Origin: Okapia johnstoni
Lineage: Eukaryota; Chordata; Mammalia; Artiodactyla; Giraffidae
Reading direction: 5' to 3'
Assembly (NCBI GenBank): GCA_024291935.2
Contig: CM044316.1
Location: forward strand, 3,774,501-3,838,500
Length of the DNA stretch: 64,000 nt
This document shows, one piece after another, positions 10,101-22,100 of the stretch. Position 1 is the first letter of the stretch. Each line of letters starts with the position of its first letter. A program made the position numbers and the translations under genes. The notes beneath the pieces were generated by a model. The model worked only from the letters and a program-made list of their open reading frames with translations, was not told the DNA's origin and did no database searches.

Positions 10101-13100
10101 TCCCTTTTCCCTCGCCCTTCGCTCCCAGGATGGGTGTTTTCACAGCTCAGAAAGCCCAGAAGTCATGAGCACACATAGTGGCCATTGAGGAAGTCCCTTT
10201 TTCCTCTGATATAGTTTTCAGCTTCCATTGCCCCAGTCAAGCTGGTAAGTTGCATTTGTCCCTGAATCTCTTCAGTCTTCACCCTTGTGGAGCCCTGACT
10301 GCTACAGGCACTGGGTAGGTCCCTCCATGGATGGGCGGCCACACCTACTGCCAGAGAGGGAGCCTTTCAGAAGTGAGCTCAGGGCTGAAGTGGGACGTCT
10401 CTTCCCCACATCCCCCAAATCAGTGGGATGGAAAGTCTGTGTAACAATACGGAGAGGAACGAAAAGGTCCCCCACAACCTAAAGTTGCCCATACCATCCC
10501 CTGGTTGTGTTGCTGTGCAGGCATGCCTGTAGCTGCCATCTTGCTGTACTGAAAACACTGCAGTCTGCTCCTTTACAGGATTATCAAAGGCTCTTTGCTG
10601 TGTTTCTGCAGCATTTGCTGCATCTCCCTTGATGTTGAGTCATAGTGCCTTTTATTAAAGGCTTCTGAGCCTGAGCAGAGCTGGGTCCCTGTGAAATTGG
10701 CATCTGCCAAGCATTGGCTCCTGTCTGGTCATCAGGCAGATGGCACCAGTGCCCACATCTTACGGGGCACAGGCTGCCACTACTTGCATTACTTTTAGAG
10801 ATGCTGGGAGGATATCTTTGGTTGAATTTCTTGATTCTTACTATTATTTTCATTAAAAAAAAAAAGTTGAGTCCTCCTTTAAAGGAGATATCCACAGAAT
10901 GATTGCTGGGCCAAAGGTAAGATCCACTTTCTGGCTCTTAACTGTGGTCATCTTCTCTAGAGTTGGTTGCAGTGATGCACAAATTTCATTGTCTTTGAAA
11001 GCCTCTGACTTTGAAGCTCTTACTGTTTTGTAAAATCATGTAAAACTAGCAGTTCTATAAAGTGAGAGCCAACAACAACAAAAAGAAAATAATTTCAGAG
11101 GGGAAATGAAATGACAGTTGAAGGATTGACGCATCCTGTGTTAAGAACTCACACTGATGTTGAGAATATCGACACCATTCCACAACAAACTGGAAAACCT
11201 CTCCAGTTCAGGGCTGATTTTTATTGAATGAATGAACAAATAGACCATCTGTGCTATTAAAACTGGCAAATATCAAAGGAAATTCACACTTAAAAAAATG
11301 TTATTTTCAAACGTTCAACAGATGCCTTCTGTGAACACCTGTCTTGGAACTATTGACTTTTTTTTAATATTAACTTTTTTAATTGGACAATTTTTCTTGT
11401 GAGCTTATGTATGTTTTCTGATTATACATCACATGTGTTTATTTTTTATACATAAAGCACACAAAAAAGTGAAATCCCTGCTAAATCTGCCACCCATAGA
11501 TAACCTCTGTTAACTTTCTGGTGTATTTCTGTCTAATCTTTTTTTCTGTGTGTCTATTTATTTGTATCTCTTCTTCCTTTCTTCATATTGCAAATTACAG
11601 TTTAGATATGCTTTTTACATTATTTTATACCTAGCTATATTTTATGTCTTTCTGTTTGCCCCTTAATACTGTGAACAAGTTAAGGTATATGCAAAAAGTG
11701 ATGTGGAGTTGCTACATACCATTTCCTTCTATAGAGTATTGCTCTGTACAGTCACTAAGTTTGCGACTGTTTCTCTCCTAGTGATTATGCTACTATAGCT
11801 TTTGAGAGGATATTTTGTATATTGGTTTCTAGAATAACAGGCCCTTTCCCTCTTTTCAATGCTGGTCTCTTGTGAAGGAGGATGTCAGTTGCTGGTGCCT
11901 GCTTAGGCTCCATCCTTAGGCTCTATCCTAACCTTCCCAGGCCCCATGTGGTCCCGTGTGTTTCTCAGAGAAGACCTTCTGTGTGTTCCAGAAGTCCCCC
12001 AGCGAGCAGATCACAAGGTGGTGGACATCATTGACCAGCTGGTCGCACGCATCATCGGAGGCAGCCTGTCTCCCAAAGAGAGAGCTCTTCTCAAGGAGGA
12101 CCCTGCTTACTGGTAGGTCTCTAAATGGTGCTCTTCTGAATTCCTCCTGTAAAGTGCAGGGCAGTGTTCCTGTTGCTTTGATGGTGTCCAGAGAAGAAAG
12201 TGAAGTGTTTATTTTGAGCTGTGGTGTCAGTCGGTAGGAAGAGTATGAGGGTGGGTCAGGTTCATATGGGTTCAGACTCCTTGTCTGTGCTGATTTGAGG
12301 ATGTGGTGAGAGACGCGTGCAAAGAGTGAGTGTAAGATGAGCAATACGTCACAGCAGTTGTTTGTGATTTATTACTGCTCTCCGTTCAACTGTCTTCCTT
12401 TTGTCTTATTGCCTCTTTGCTTGAATAGAACAATTTTTTAAAATTAAAGTTTCTGCCATAAATATTAATACAGTATTTGCTCATTAGAAAGGGAAAAGAA
12501 GAACAGAAAGTTGGGCGAAGCCACGTGTGTTCTTACTGACATTCACTGGCACTTGGGGGTATTTGTTAGCAGTCTTTCTGCTCATTGTAGGCTTTGGTTT
12601 TTCACACAGTTGTGATTATGCTGTGATAAACCGTACTCCTTTGACAAAGGAAAGTGCTCATGTTTCCTGCTTTTCAGATGGCTGTGTTTACTGGTCTGCA
12701 GAATAGGTGATCAGTTTATTTAGCCATTCCTCTCTGTTGGATTTTTAGAATTTTTTGTTTTTTAAATAACATGCCCTTCCCTTATTTATTTAAATTTTAA
12801 AAACAATTATTTGTTTGCTTGCCTAAGTCAAGTCTCAGTTGGATCGTGTGGGGTCTCTCTTTGAGGCGTGTGGACTCCAGCTGTGGCACATAGGCTCAGT
12901 AGTTGTGGGGTGTGGGCTGAGTTGCTCTGCAGCATGTGGGATTTTAGTTCTCTAACTAGGTATTGAACCTGTGTCCCCTGTATTGCATGGTAGATTCTTT
13001 TTTTTTAGTTTATTTATTTTTGGCCACGCTGGGTGTCTATTGCTGCGCACAGGCTTCCTCTCGTTGTGGTGAGCGGGGACTACCCTTCGTTGCAGGGCAC

Positions 13101-16100
13101 AGGTTTTCCATCAGTGTGACTTCTGGTGCAGAGCATGGGAATCTCGGTGCATGGGCTTCAGCAGTTGCAGTATGTGGGCTCAGGAGGTGTGGCCCACAGG
13201 CCTCATTGCTCCATAGCATGTGGAATCTTCCCCAACCAGGGATCAAACCCGTGTCTGCTGCATTCACAGGTGGATTTGGACCAGCAGGGAAATCCCTAAA
13301 TTTTCTGTTCTTGCTGTTGTAATTGCTAAAGATGCTTGAAAGGTAAAAATTTCTGTGTAACGGTGCCAGAGCTTTGGTGCTAACCAGTATGAGTTCCAGG
13401 AGGAGAGTTAGAAATTGTTATGGTTTTATTTTTACAGAATTCTTGAATTCACCAACGTTATGTTCATGTGTTGAATAAGATAGGCATAACTTAAAAGTTA
13501 CAAAAAAAAAATCCAATAACCTAATTGCCCCAGTATCATTTACTGAATACTTTTTATTTAGCAGATCTTTTGCTTTTTGTGCACTTGGTACCATTCTAAG
13601 CAGTTTACTGATTTAAGCACTAGCTGGCCGAACCCTCATAAACAACCTCTTGAAGTAGATATGTTGTCATCTTTACAGACAACAGAAAACTTGAGGCTTA
13701 AATAAACCTCTTGCTTGGAGGATGCACAGCTAGTAACAGACAGAGCTGAGATTCACACTCAGGCTCTGTGGCCTCAGCCAGTGCTTATGCTGAACAAGGA
13801 GGCTAGGTAGCCGCAGACTGACAGATGAGAGCAGGAACCAATTCCTCTGGGTAAGATGTCACTAGACTTGAAAGACCCAGGGGCAGTTTGCAGGTGATTG
13901 TCGAGGTCGTTGGGCTGGAGGGAAGGGGGACCCTGAGAGGACTGGGAGCATGTGTCCCTGGGCCGTGACCGCTGCACACTACCCAGCAGGCTCATAGTCA
14001 CTGACAGCTGGGGGTGGCGGACAGAATCAGCCAGGCTTGGGGGTACATGTGGTGGTGGTGGTGGGCAGGCCTGCAAATCAAAAGCAAGCATGTATTTGAG
14101 GAGAATCAGCATCATGAAGGAGGATCACCAACCTCAACAGATCTGACACCTGAGACAGAGTTACTATAAGAAAAGATTGTCTAAAAATACATATGTGATT
14201 AATAGTCTTAGATGGATAATAGCATATTATATCCATGAAATAGGAACCGCTTATTATGGAAAATAGCCAGTTAAGGATCTTGGAATTGAAGAATGTGATT
14301 GTTGAAATAATCTCAGTGGTTGGCTGATAGAATTGACCTGAATGAAGAACAGATTAGGGAGCTGGCTCAGAGACTTCATCACCTGTGAACTCCTTCAGAA
14401 TTACCCAGAGCCTATAAGAAAGAGTGTGCAAAGAAACAGTGTTAAAATAGTAAACATAGGTTTTTGGCGTATATGTTTAAATTCTTAAGTCAAAGTAGTA
14501 CTTGTATATGATTTACCAAAAAAATTGATGTTATCACACAAGGCAAAATGTTTCTGCCACGATCCATTCTCATGCCAGTTCCACTCTTTTTTTTTTTTTT
14601 TTTTTAATGCCTGAGCTGTGCGTCTTATGAGATATTAGTTCCCCAACCAGGGATTGAACCCAGGTCCTGGCAGTGAAAGCACCAAGTCCAAACCACTGGC
14701 CCACCAGGGAATTTCCCAAAGCATTTTCTTCGTATCGAAAAGTATATAATTCAAACCTCACAGCAACATGGTGAAATAACATTGTTATCACCCATCCCAT
14801 CTTGTAGATGGAGAAGCTGAGGCAAGAAAGAGTCAGTAAATCTCACAGCTAGTAAGTGACTACACTGGGATTTGAACCTGGCAGGTTCAAATTTGATGTT
14901 ATGCTCCACTAGAGCTGGGGGAGACGGGCTTGTGACTGACGTGTTGAGCCTGCACTTGGCATCAGAACGGACCACAGAAAAGTGACTCCCATGGTGGGAT
15001 CCGGGTCACCTGGCATTTACTCCACTTTCTGCCATGGATAGGGGGCTGCATTGGACTGGAGAACTGGAGCATCCGTGTCGGTTCACTTTCCCTTATGTGG
15101 GAACCTAGGCTTGTTAGGGTGCAGTCTTACAGGGTGCTGCTGCTGGCCCGGCAGAGTGTCTGGGGCAGCAGAGGAGCCAGCACAGCCTGTTTCCCCAGAT
15201 CCAGCCAGTCCTTGACTGTAGTGAGCATCAACAGGAGCTCCATACAGAGCCGCCCACCAGGGACACACGCATCACACAGAACTGCCAGCATCCTGCTGTG
15301 CACCGCCATCTCATGGCCAATCAGCTTCTGCCGTTGGCAGTGGGGAACCTTATCTAATATATGATCTCAATAGCAGACAGTCCAAAAGCCTCGTGAAATA
15401 CTGCCATACTCGCCAGACGCTACTTATTCTTTAACACAAACTGAAGTTGAACATTCACAAAAACCTTGGTATGAATGAGGTCGTGGAGAAAATTACAGAC
15501 CATCCCAGGAAAGGAAAATCATGTTGGCCACATCGTGCAGTGCATAAAACTTGAAACCAGCAATAGTCTGAATAAAACTGGCTTCTAATTACTTTTGTAT
15601 GAAAGAGAATTAGAATTGAAATTAGAAACTCTTCAGAAGGAAGTAGCAGGTTGGGGGAAAGGTACAGCCTTGCATGTGTTTATCAGAAATAAAGAGTGAA
15701 GATAACCATTCAATTCAGAAGGCAAGGAAAAAATGGTGAAAAAAGCCCAGAGACTAGGAAGGAAGGGTTAATAGAGATGAAAGAAAGTGCTAATGAAATG
15801 ATCTGTGAAGTAAATAATGTGAAAGACCCCTCCATTCCCCTTTCTCACCCACTCCTTAGAGCAAATTCTTATGTTTACTTTTTATTCTTTCAACCTATGT
15901 GAAAAAAACAGATATACATGGGTGTTACGTACACAAAGGCAGTTTCATAGGGTGTGTCTCAGCGTTGGATTTCTATAGCTTGCTCTCCGTGGGCTGTATC
16001 ACGGCTCTGTGTTAGTGCATGCAGTGTCGGTACATGTAGCTCAGACTACTCTTTTCTGTACTCTTCTTATGACTCTGGCACATGATTTCACATCAGTGGC

Positions 16101-19100
16101 ATGCTGTCCTTAATGATATAATTAAAAGGTCGCTGAGCGTCCACCATTTGAAGGGTGTCACCTCCTGAAAGCAGTGTCTGGGAGCAATTCCTGCCATTCC
16201 CTAGCAGCAGAGGGCTTCCATGTGAGGCCGCCAGGAGCTGTGAGCTCCTTCATGGTGCTGAAATCGAGGAGGAATCAAGCAGTGCTCCATCAAAGCTCCT
16301 GATCACCCTCTTGACCTCTGAGCAGAACACATGAGCAGGGCCCAGTGCTGGGTCCTTGGTAGAGCTGGGCAGAGCCTCTCCACCAGCAAGGAGGCCACCA
16401 AGTAGAAAGGGTTTGTAGAAGTGTATTTACAGCAGCAATTTGGCTATGCTGGTATGTTCAAAAATGTCCTGCTATTCCTGTTTTGTTACATAGGTTTTTG
16501 TCTGATGACAGTAGTCTGGAGTATAAATATTACAAGCTGAAGCTGGCGGAAATGCAGCGGATGAGCCAGACCTTGCCAGGAGCAAATCAGAAGCCAATGG
16601 CAGCAGAGTGTGCGGTCCGGGCTATGCTATATGCCCGGGCGGTCCGGAGCCTCAAGAGGAGGCTCCTACCAGGGCGGCGGCGGGGGTATCTCCGAGCTCA
16701 AGGGCTCCGGGGCTGGAAAGTGAGGAGAGCCACCACCGGGACCCAGACCCTGCTCTCCTCAGGCACCAGGCTGAAACACCATGGCCAGCAGGCCCCGGGC
16801 TCCCTGCAGGGCAAGCCGCCCCAGCCGGACAGAAGTGATGCTGCCAAGGAGTGCCCACCAGAGCTGGGCAGACCCTTGTCTCGGGACCCCAGCCCCGAAG
16901 CCTCCGGCCCATCCCCCAAGCCAGCAGGGTTGGTTGTCTCTGAAGCCCCTCAGACCTCTTCTCCCTGGCCGTCTGTTGATGGTGAGTGCTCACCCCTGTC
17001 CCCGTCCTCTAGGCCCCAGCCCCAACTCTGATCCATCTCCAGGGGTCTCTGCAGAGGCAGGCAGCTTCATTGGGTTGGGCTGGACAGCAGACAGCAGCAA
17101 AAGGGACCCAGCCAGGATGGTGCACACCGAGGCACTCTCCTCCTGCTTCCTCCAGGGGCTGGCCCTGGAGTCCTGCTGCCCCCTTCCTCTTGTCCTGAGC
17201 GTGGAGCCAACATGAGTGCTGCCTGCTGAGTCTGTGCTTCCCTGCACAGTTCCCCTGCTGGCCAGCAGGGTGTGCCATGTGCCCGCGCTTGGGGCGTTGA
17301 ACTCCTTGATCGGATTCCCTCTCTCCTTGCCCCTTGTCCTGCTCACAGGGCTGCCCTGGTTCTCGTTCTGTTTCCTCTTCCCTGCTAAGCTCTCTCATTT
17401 CCTTCCTTAGAGTTAGGTGACTTACAGTTTCTTCTGTTTCTCCCAAACGTTGCCTTCTCCTTCCACAGCAGGGCTGCCCTGTGGCCAGTGCTTCCCCTCA
17501 GCACTGGGAATGATGGGAATGCAGAGGGAAAAAAATTGACTCAACTGATAACATTTTTCTAGTTATTGCTATGTAACAAGCCAGTCCACACTGTGGCTTC
17601 AAACAGAAAGCATCGAGTGTTGTTTCAAGTCGGCTAGGCTGGGCCTGGCCAGCTGCAGGCAGTGGCCTGTAGTGAGGGACTGTTAGCTGAGGAGCTTGTG
17701 GGCTATATGCCTGTCACCCCCCAACAGTAAGCTTGATGGTTGGATTGGGTATCCAGGAGACGCAGAGGAGGTGCTTGAGGCGTCTCAGACCCAGGCTCCA
17801 CATTTCTGTCACATTCTCTGTCAGAACGAGTCCCAGGGCCAGCCCCAGTTCAAGGGGAGAAAAGAGAGTCCACCTCTGCTGGACAGAGTGGCAGAGGCAC
17901 GTGGCAAAGGGTAAGACCACAATGACAGGCCGTCTTTGTAATCAGTCTCCACAACCCCATGATGTTCACGTGGAAATTGGCAGCTCAGAACCAGTACATG
18001 ACAGTTGCTTTATTTTGTAGTTGATACGAAGACAATGGAGACTGCAGAGAAACTGGCCAAATTTGTTGCTCAGGTGGGACCAGAGATTGAACAGTTCAGC
18101 ATAGAAAACAGCATTGACAACCCTGACCTTTGGTACGTACCCATCACACCCCTCTGATTTATGTTTGCCTTGTGAGTGTCCTGAGAGTGCATAGAGGGCT
18201 GCCCCCAGGCTAACTGCTCTTCCACCGAGCTCAGGGCTTTTCGGGAGAAGCATCTGTCTGCAGTTGTTGGAGACCTACCCTCATCTGGGGCGTCAGGAAA
18301 AGCTGCCCCTAGAGGGACGTTTAAGCTGGATCCGAAGGCTCAGTGGGTGTTGGTTGGGGAAGGGGGAGAGAATGTCCTGGCAGAAGGACGCGTAGGTTCC
18401 CCAGAACCTTTGCAGAGCCAAAGAGGAGAGTGTGTCCTCACCCGTGAGTCTGAGGAGGAGGGCACTGTCCCTGGTCATGCTGGCAGCTCTGGGCCGGATG
18501 AGAATGTGCTGCTTGTGTAGCATGATGATGAGTTTTGGTCCAGGTGTGAGCAGCAAGCACTTCCACGTAGTAGTGGCTTGGCACCCTTGTCCATTCTTCA
18601 ATGAGGTAAACATTCAACATTCCATAGCCCAAGGCCATAGAACCCACTCTGCCTGCGGGGTGCGAATTCTCCTTAAGGGGGAGGCCGCCTGAGGGCCGTG
18701 TGTTCTCAGGACTGAGCCTTAACTTGGCTGAGCTCCCCTTGGAGTGGGTGGGATTCCCATGCTATATGGATTGCATCCTACCGCCAGCTAGGGGTTCTGG
18801 ACCCTTGCCCTGTCCCCAACGTGCTAGAGAGTTCTGCCTTAGTTTACTTAAGGATACGGTTAAAAATTTTACATTTCCTGGAACATTTCTGGGAGTCAGT
18901 GTATCTAAGCTCTTCTAGCAAATTTGGACGTTGAGTAGGTCCTGCACTGGGTACCTCTTGCTTCCTGTGAGACCCAGACCAGCCACATGAAGCAATGGTG
19001 GCCTTGCAGGTACTCAGCCTAGTACTGCCTTTTACAGGCCTTGGGGCTGCTGGGCCTTACAAGTGTTAGAGCTGGGCTGCCACCGCATGCAGGACCTCAC

Positions 19101-22100
19101 CCGGGCAGGGCCAGGCAAAGGGGACAACTCAGTGAAGGGCAGGCGGGAGCATTTCTGCAGTTTCCTTTTTCCCCCAGCACAGAACAAGAACTCTGCATTG
19201 TCCTGCTCACTCGGCACTGGCAGGGCTTGGTGTAATTCCTCTGTCTCTGTGGCAGCCTTTTCTGAGCAGTGCTCCTCAGAAGACGCTGTCCCGTCTGTCC
19301 CCTGCAGAGAGAGCCAGAAACCCCAGCAGCTTCAGGTGGGGTGATGCATTTTCCCCCCCAGCGCTTGTAGGATAGCTTGAAAATGACTGCATCCAACACC
19401 CACCTATTTAGTGAAAGGGAAGATGACTTTGTGTTTCTTTCCCTTAGAAGAATCATACCTGTAATGTGTTCAGTAGTTGCTTCAGTTAATTTCACTTTGT
19501 GTTTGTGATTATGTCATCAATTTGACACAGTCAAGTTCATTTGTTTCTGCTGAGAATCTATTTGGAGGCTTTGTTTCTTATCCTTTTTAGTTTAATTTTT
19601 AAAATAAATACAGAATTGGTATGGCTCTAAAGTAAAAATTACCAAAGGTAAACTCAGAGAAGTCTCATTCCCCCCATCCGTCAAGGATAAGAAACCATTT
19701 TCATTTATTTGTAGCATGTGTGTGTGTGTTTCCCTCTTAGTTCCTAAAGCACAAGTAGGTTTCTGTATGTAATAGGGTCTTTGAAATAGAAGGGGAAACA
19801 GTGGAAACAGTGTCAGACTTTATTTCTGGGGGCTCCAAAATCACTGCAGATGGTGATTGCAGCCATGAAATTAAGAGACGCTTACTCCTTGGAAGGAAAG
19901 TTATGACCAACCTAGATAGCATATTAAAAAGCAGAGACATTACTTTGCCAACAAAGGTCTGTCTAGTCAAGGCTATGGTTTTTCCAGTGGTCCTGTATGG
20001 ATGTGAGAGTTGGACGGTGAAGAAAGCTGAGCGCTGAAGAATTGATGCTTTTGAACTGTGGTGTTGGAGAAGACTCTTGAGAGTCCCTTGGACTGCAAGG
20101 AGATCCAACCAGTCCATCCCTAAAGGAGATCAGTCCCGGGTGTTCATTGCAAGGACTAATGTTGAAGCTGCAACTCCAATACTTTGGCCACCTCTTGCGA
20201 AGGGTTGACTCATTGGAAAAGACCCTGATGCTCGGAAAGATTGAGGGCAGGAGGAGAAGGGGATGACAGAGGATGAGATGGTTGGATGGCATTACTGACT
20301 CGATGGACATGGGTTTGGGTAAACTCCTGGAGTTGGTGATGGACAGGGAGGCCTGGCGTGCTGCGATTCATGGGGTCGCAAAGAGTAGGACACAACTGAG
20401 CGACTGAACTGACTGACTGACTTTGTACCTTGCTTTTTTCCCTTCACAACATATCCAGAAGTCCCTCCGCCTGACCCAGCTGTGTCCTTGTTCTCCAGTC
20501 TGCTGTGTTGTCCTCCCCATGCAGCCACATCTCACCCTGCTCCCAGTGTGCTTGAGTTATGGGTCAGCTTAAGAATACAATTAAGAGGGCTTCCCTGGTG
20601 GTCCAGGGGTTTGAGAGTTTGCCTACCAGTACAGGGGACACAGGTTCAGTGCCTGGTCCTGGAAGATTCCACATCCCATGCGCCGCAACTGCTGAAACCG
20701 AAGCACCCTAGAGCCCATGCTCTGCAACAAGAGGGGCCACCGCAGTGAGAAGCCCACCCACCTTGAAAGAGTAGCCCCTGCTTGACGCAGCTAGAGAAGC
20801 CTGCACACAGCAACAAAGACCTAGCACAACCAAAAATAAATAAATACATCTTTAGAAAAAAAGAATACAATTAAGAGATCTGCATGGGCTGGACTTGCAA
20901 AGGGATCAACCTGCTTTTGGCAGGAGTTTTACTGCATCCTTCCTTGGAAAAGAAGGAACATAAAAAGAAACAGCTTGTTCAGGGTCCAAATTCTTCCTTT
21001 ATGGATGTAAAAAGTCCAGATTGCTACAAGATTACCCTGCTTTTCAGCCATGCTCAGACTGGTGCTTTGTGTAAGTTGTTCAGTAATGTGTCAGCCAACA
21101 GGAGGAAAGACCAGATTCATAGAGGGGTGTTCATTTAGAAAAGCAACACTGATGATCCACACAACTTCCTGAGTTTGTGTTCTATCAGAAGAAGCCTTAT
21201 CAGTTCAGTAATTCCAGTTCATCTACCTAGATTAACTAATTATGTTTAATTTTGTAAGGTATACAACTTGCTCTCCTATTTTGATGTCAGTTTTTCAATA
21301 AAGGTTTGATTATGGGTGAAAAAAATACAATTAAAAATATTTCCTGTAGCAGAGAACCAATTTAAATATTTTTCTAAAAAGCTGCCTAGTGGTCCCAACA
21401 CCATTTGTTGAAATGGTTGTTCTTTTTCCACCTTCATCAGATACTGTGTTTCTGGTCTTTCTCTTGATCTGTCTGTCCATAGACCAGTATCATACTGTTT
21501 TAACTGTAGAGGCTTTACACACCTTGAAATATGTGGTGGAGCTGGGCCTCTTATTGATCTTGTTCAGGGGGTGTTCCTAGATATTCTTGCATACTTATGT
21601 TTCTGTATGCATACCTGCTGGCTCAGACGGTAAAGAATCTGTGTGCGGTGCGGGAGACCTGAGTTCGATCCCTGAGTCAGGAAGATCCCCTGGAGAAGGA
21701 AATGGCAGCCCACTCCAGTATTCTTGTTTGGAGAATCCTATGGACAGAGGAGCCTGGCGAGCTATAGTCTGTGGAGTCACAAAGAGTTGGACACTACTGA
21801 GAGATTAACCGTTCACTTCATGAACTTAAGACTCATGTTCAGATCCAGAAGAAAAAAAAAAAACGATGCTTTTACTTTTATACATTAATATTTAGTTGGG
21901 GAAGAATTGATTCCTTTATGAGGTTGAGTTGTCCTTTCCAAGAACAAGGGCTGTCTTCCTTTGCCCCAGGTATATTTTGTGTGTTTTTGGTTTCTCAGCA
22001 CCAGCCACACCTCCAAGCTATGACTAAGGCCACCGAACTCTGAGGAGCAGAGAGACCTTGTTGCCCCCCGTATTCACACAGCTTTGTTGCAGGACAGGAG

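Larger units (their letters stand above)
12113..16493 (+). other. SUGP2: SUGP2 intron 4
   Basis: GT at 12113, AG at 16493. It contains two antisense CHR-type SINEs (12820-13298), two antisense MIRs (13635-13780 and 14780-14890), an antisense CHR SINE (14583-14717), and a stretch on the opposite strand (15127-16440) with patchy coding character that I could not identify (see findings). Confidence 0.85.

Noticed and set aside
16652..17446. Open frames on the - strand and in other + frames over SUGP2 exon 5 and intron 5
   Set aside because: They are shadows of the GC-rich coding exon; only the SUGP2 frame keeps phase and matches the family.
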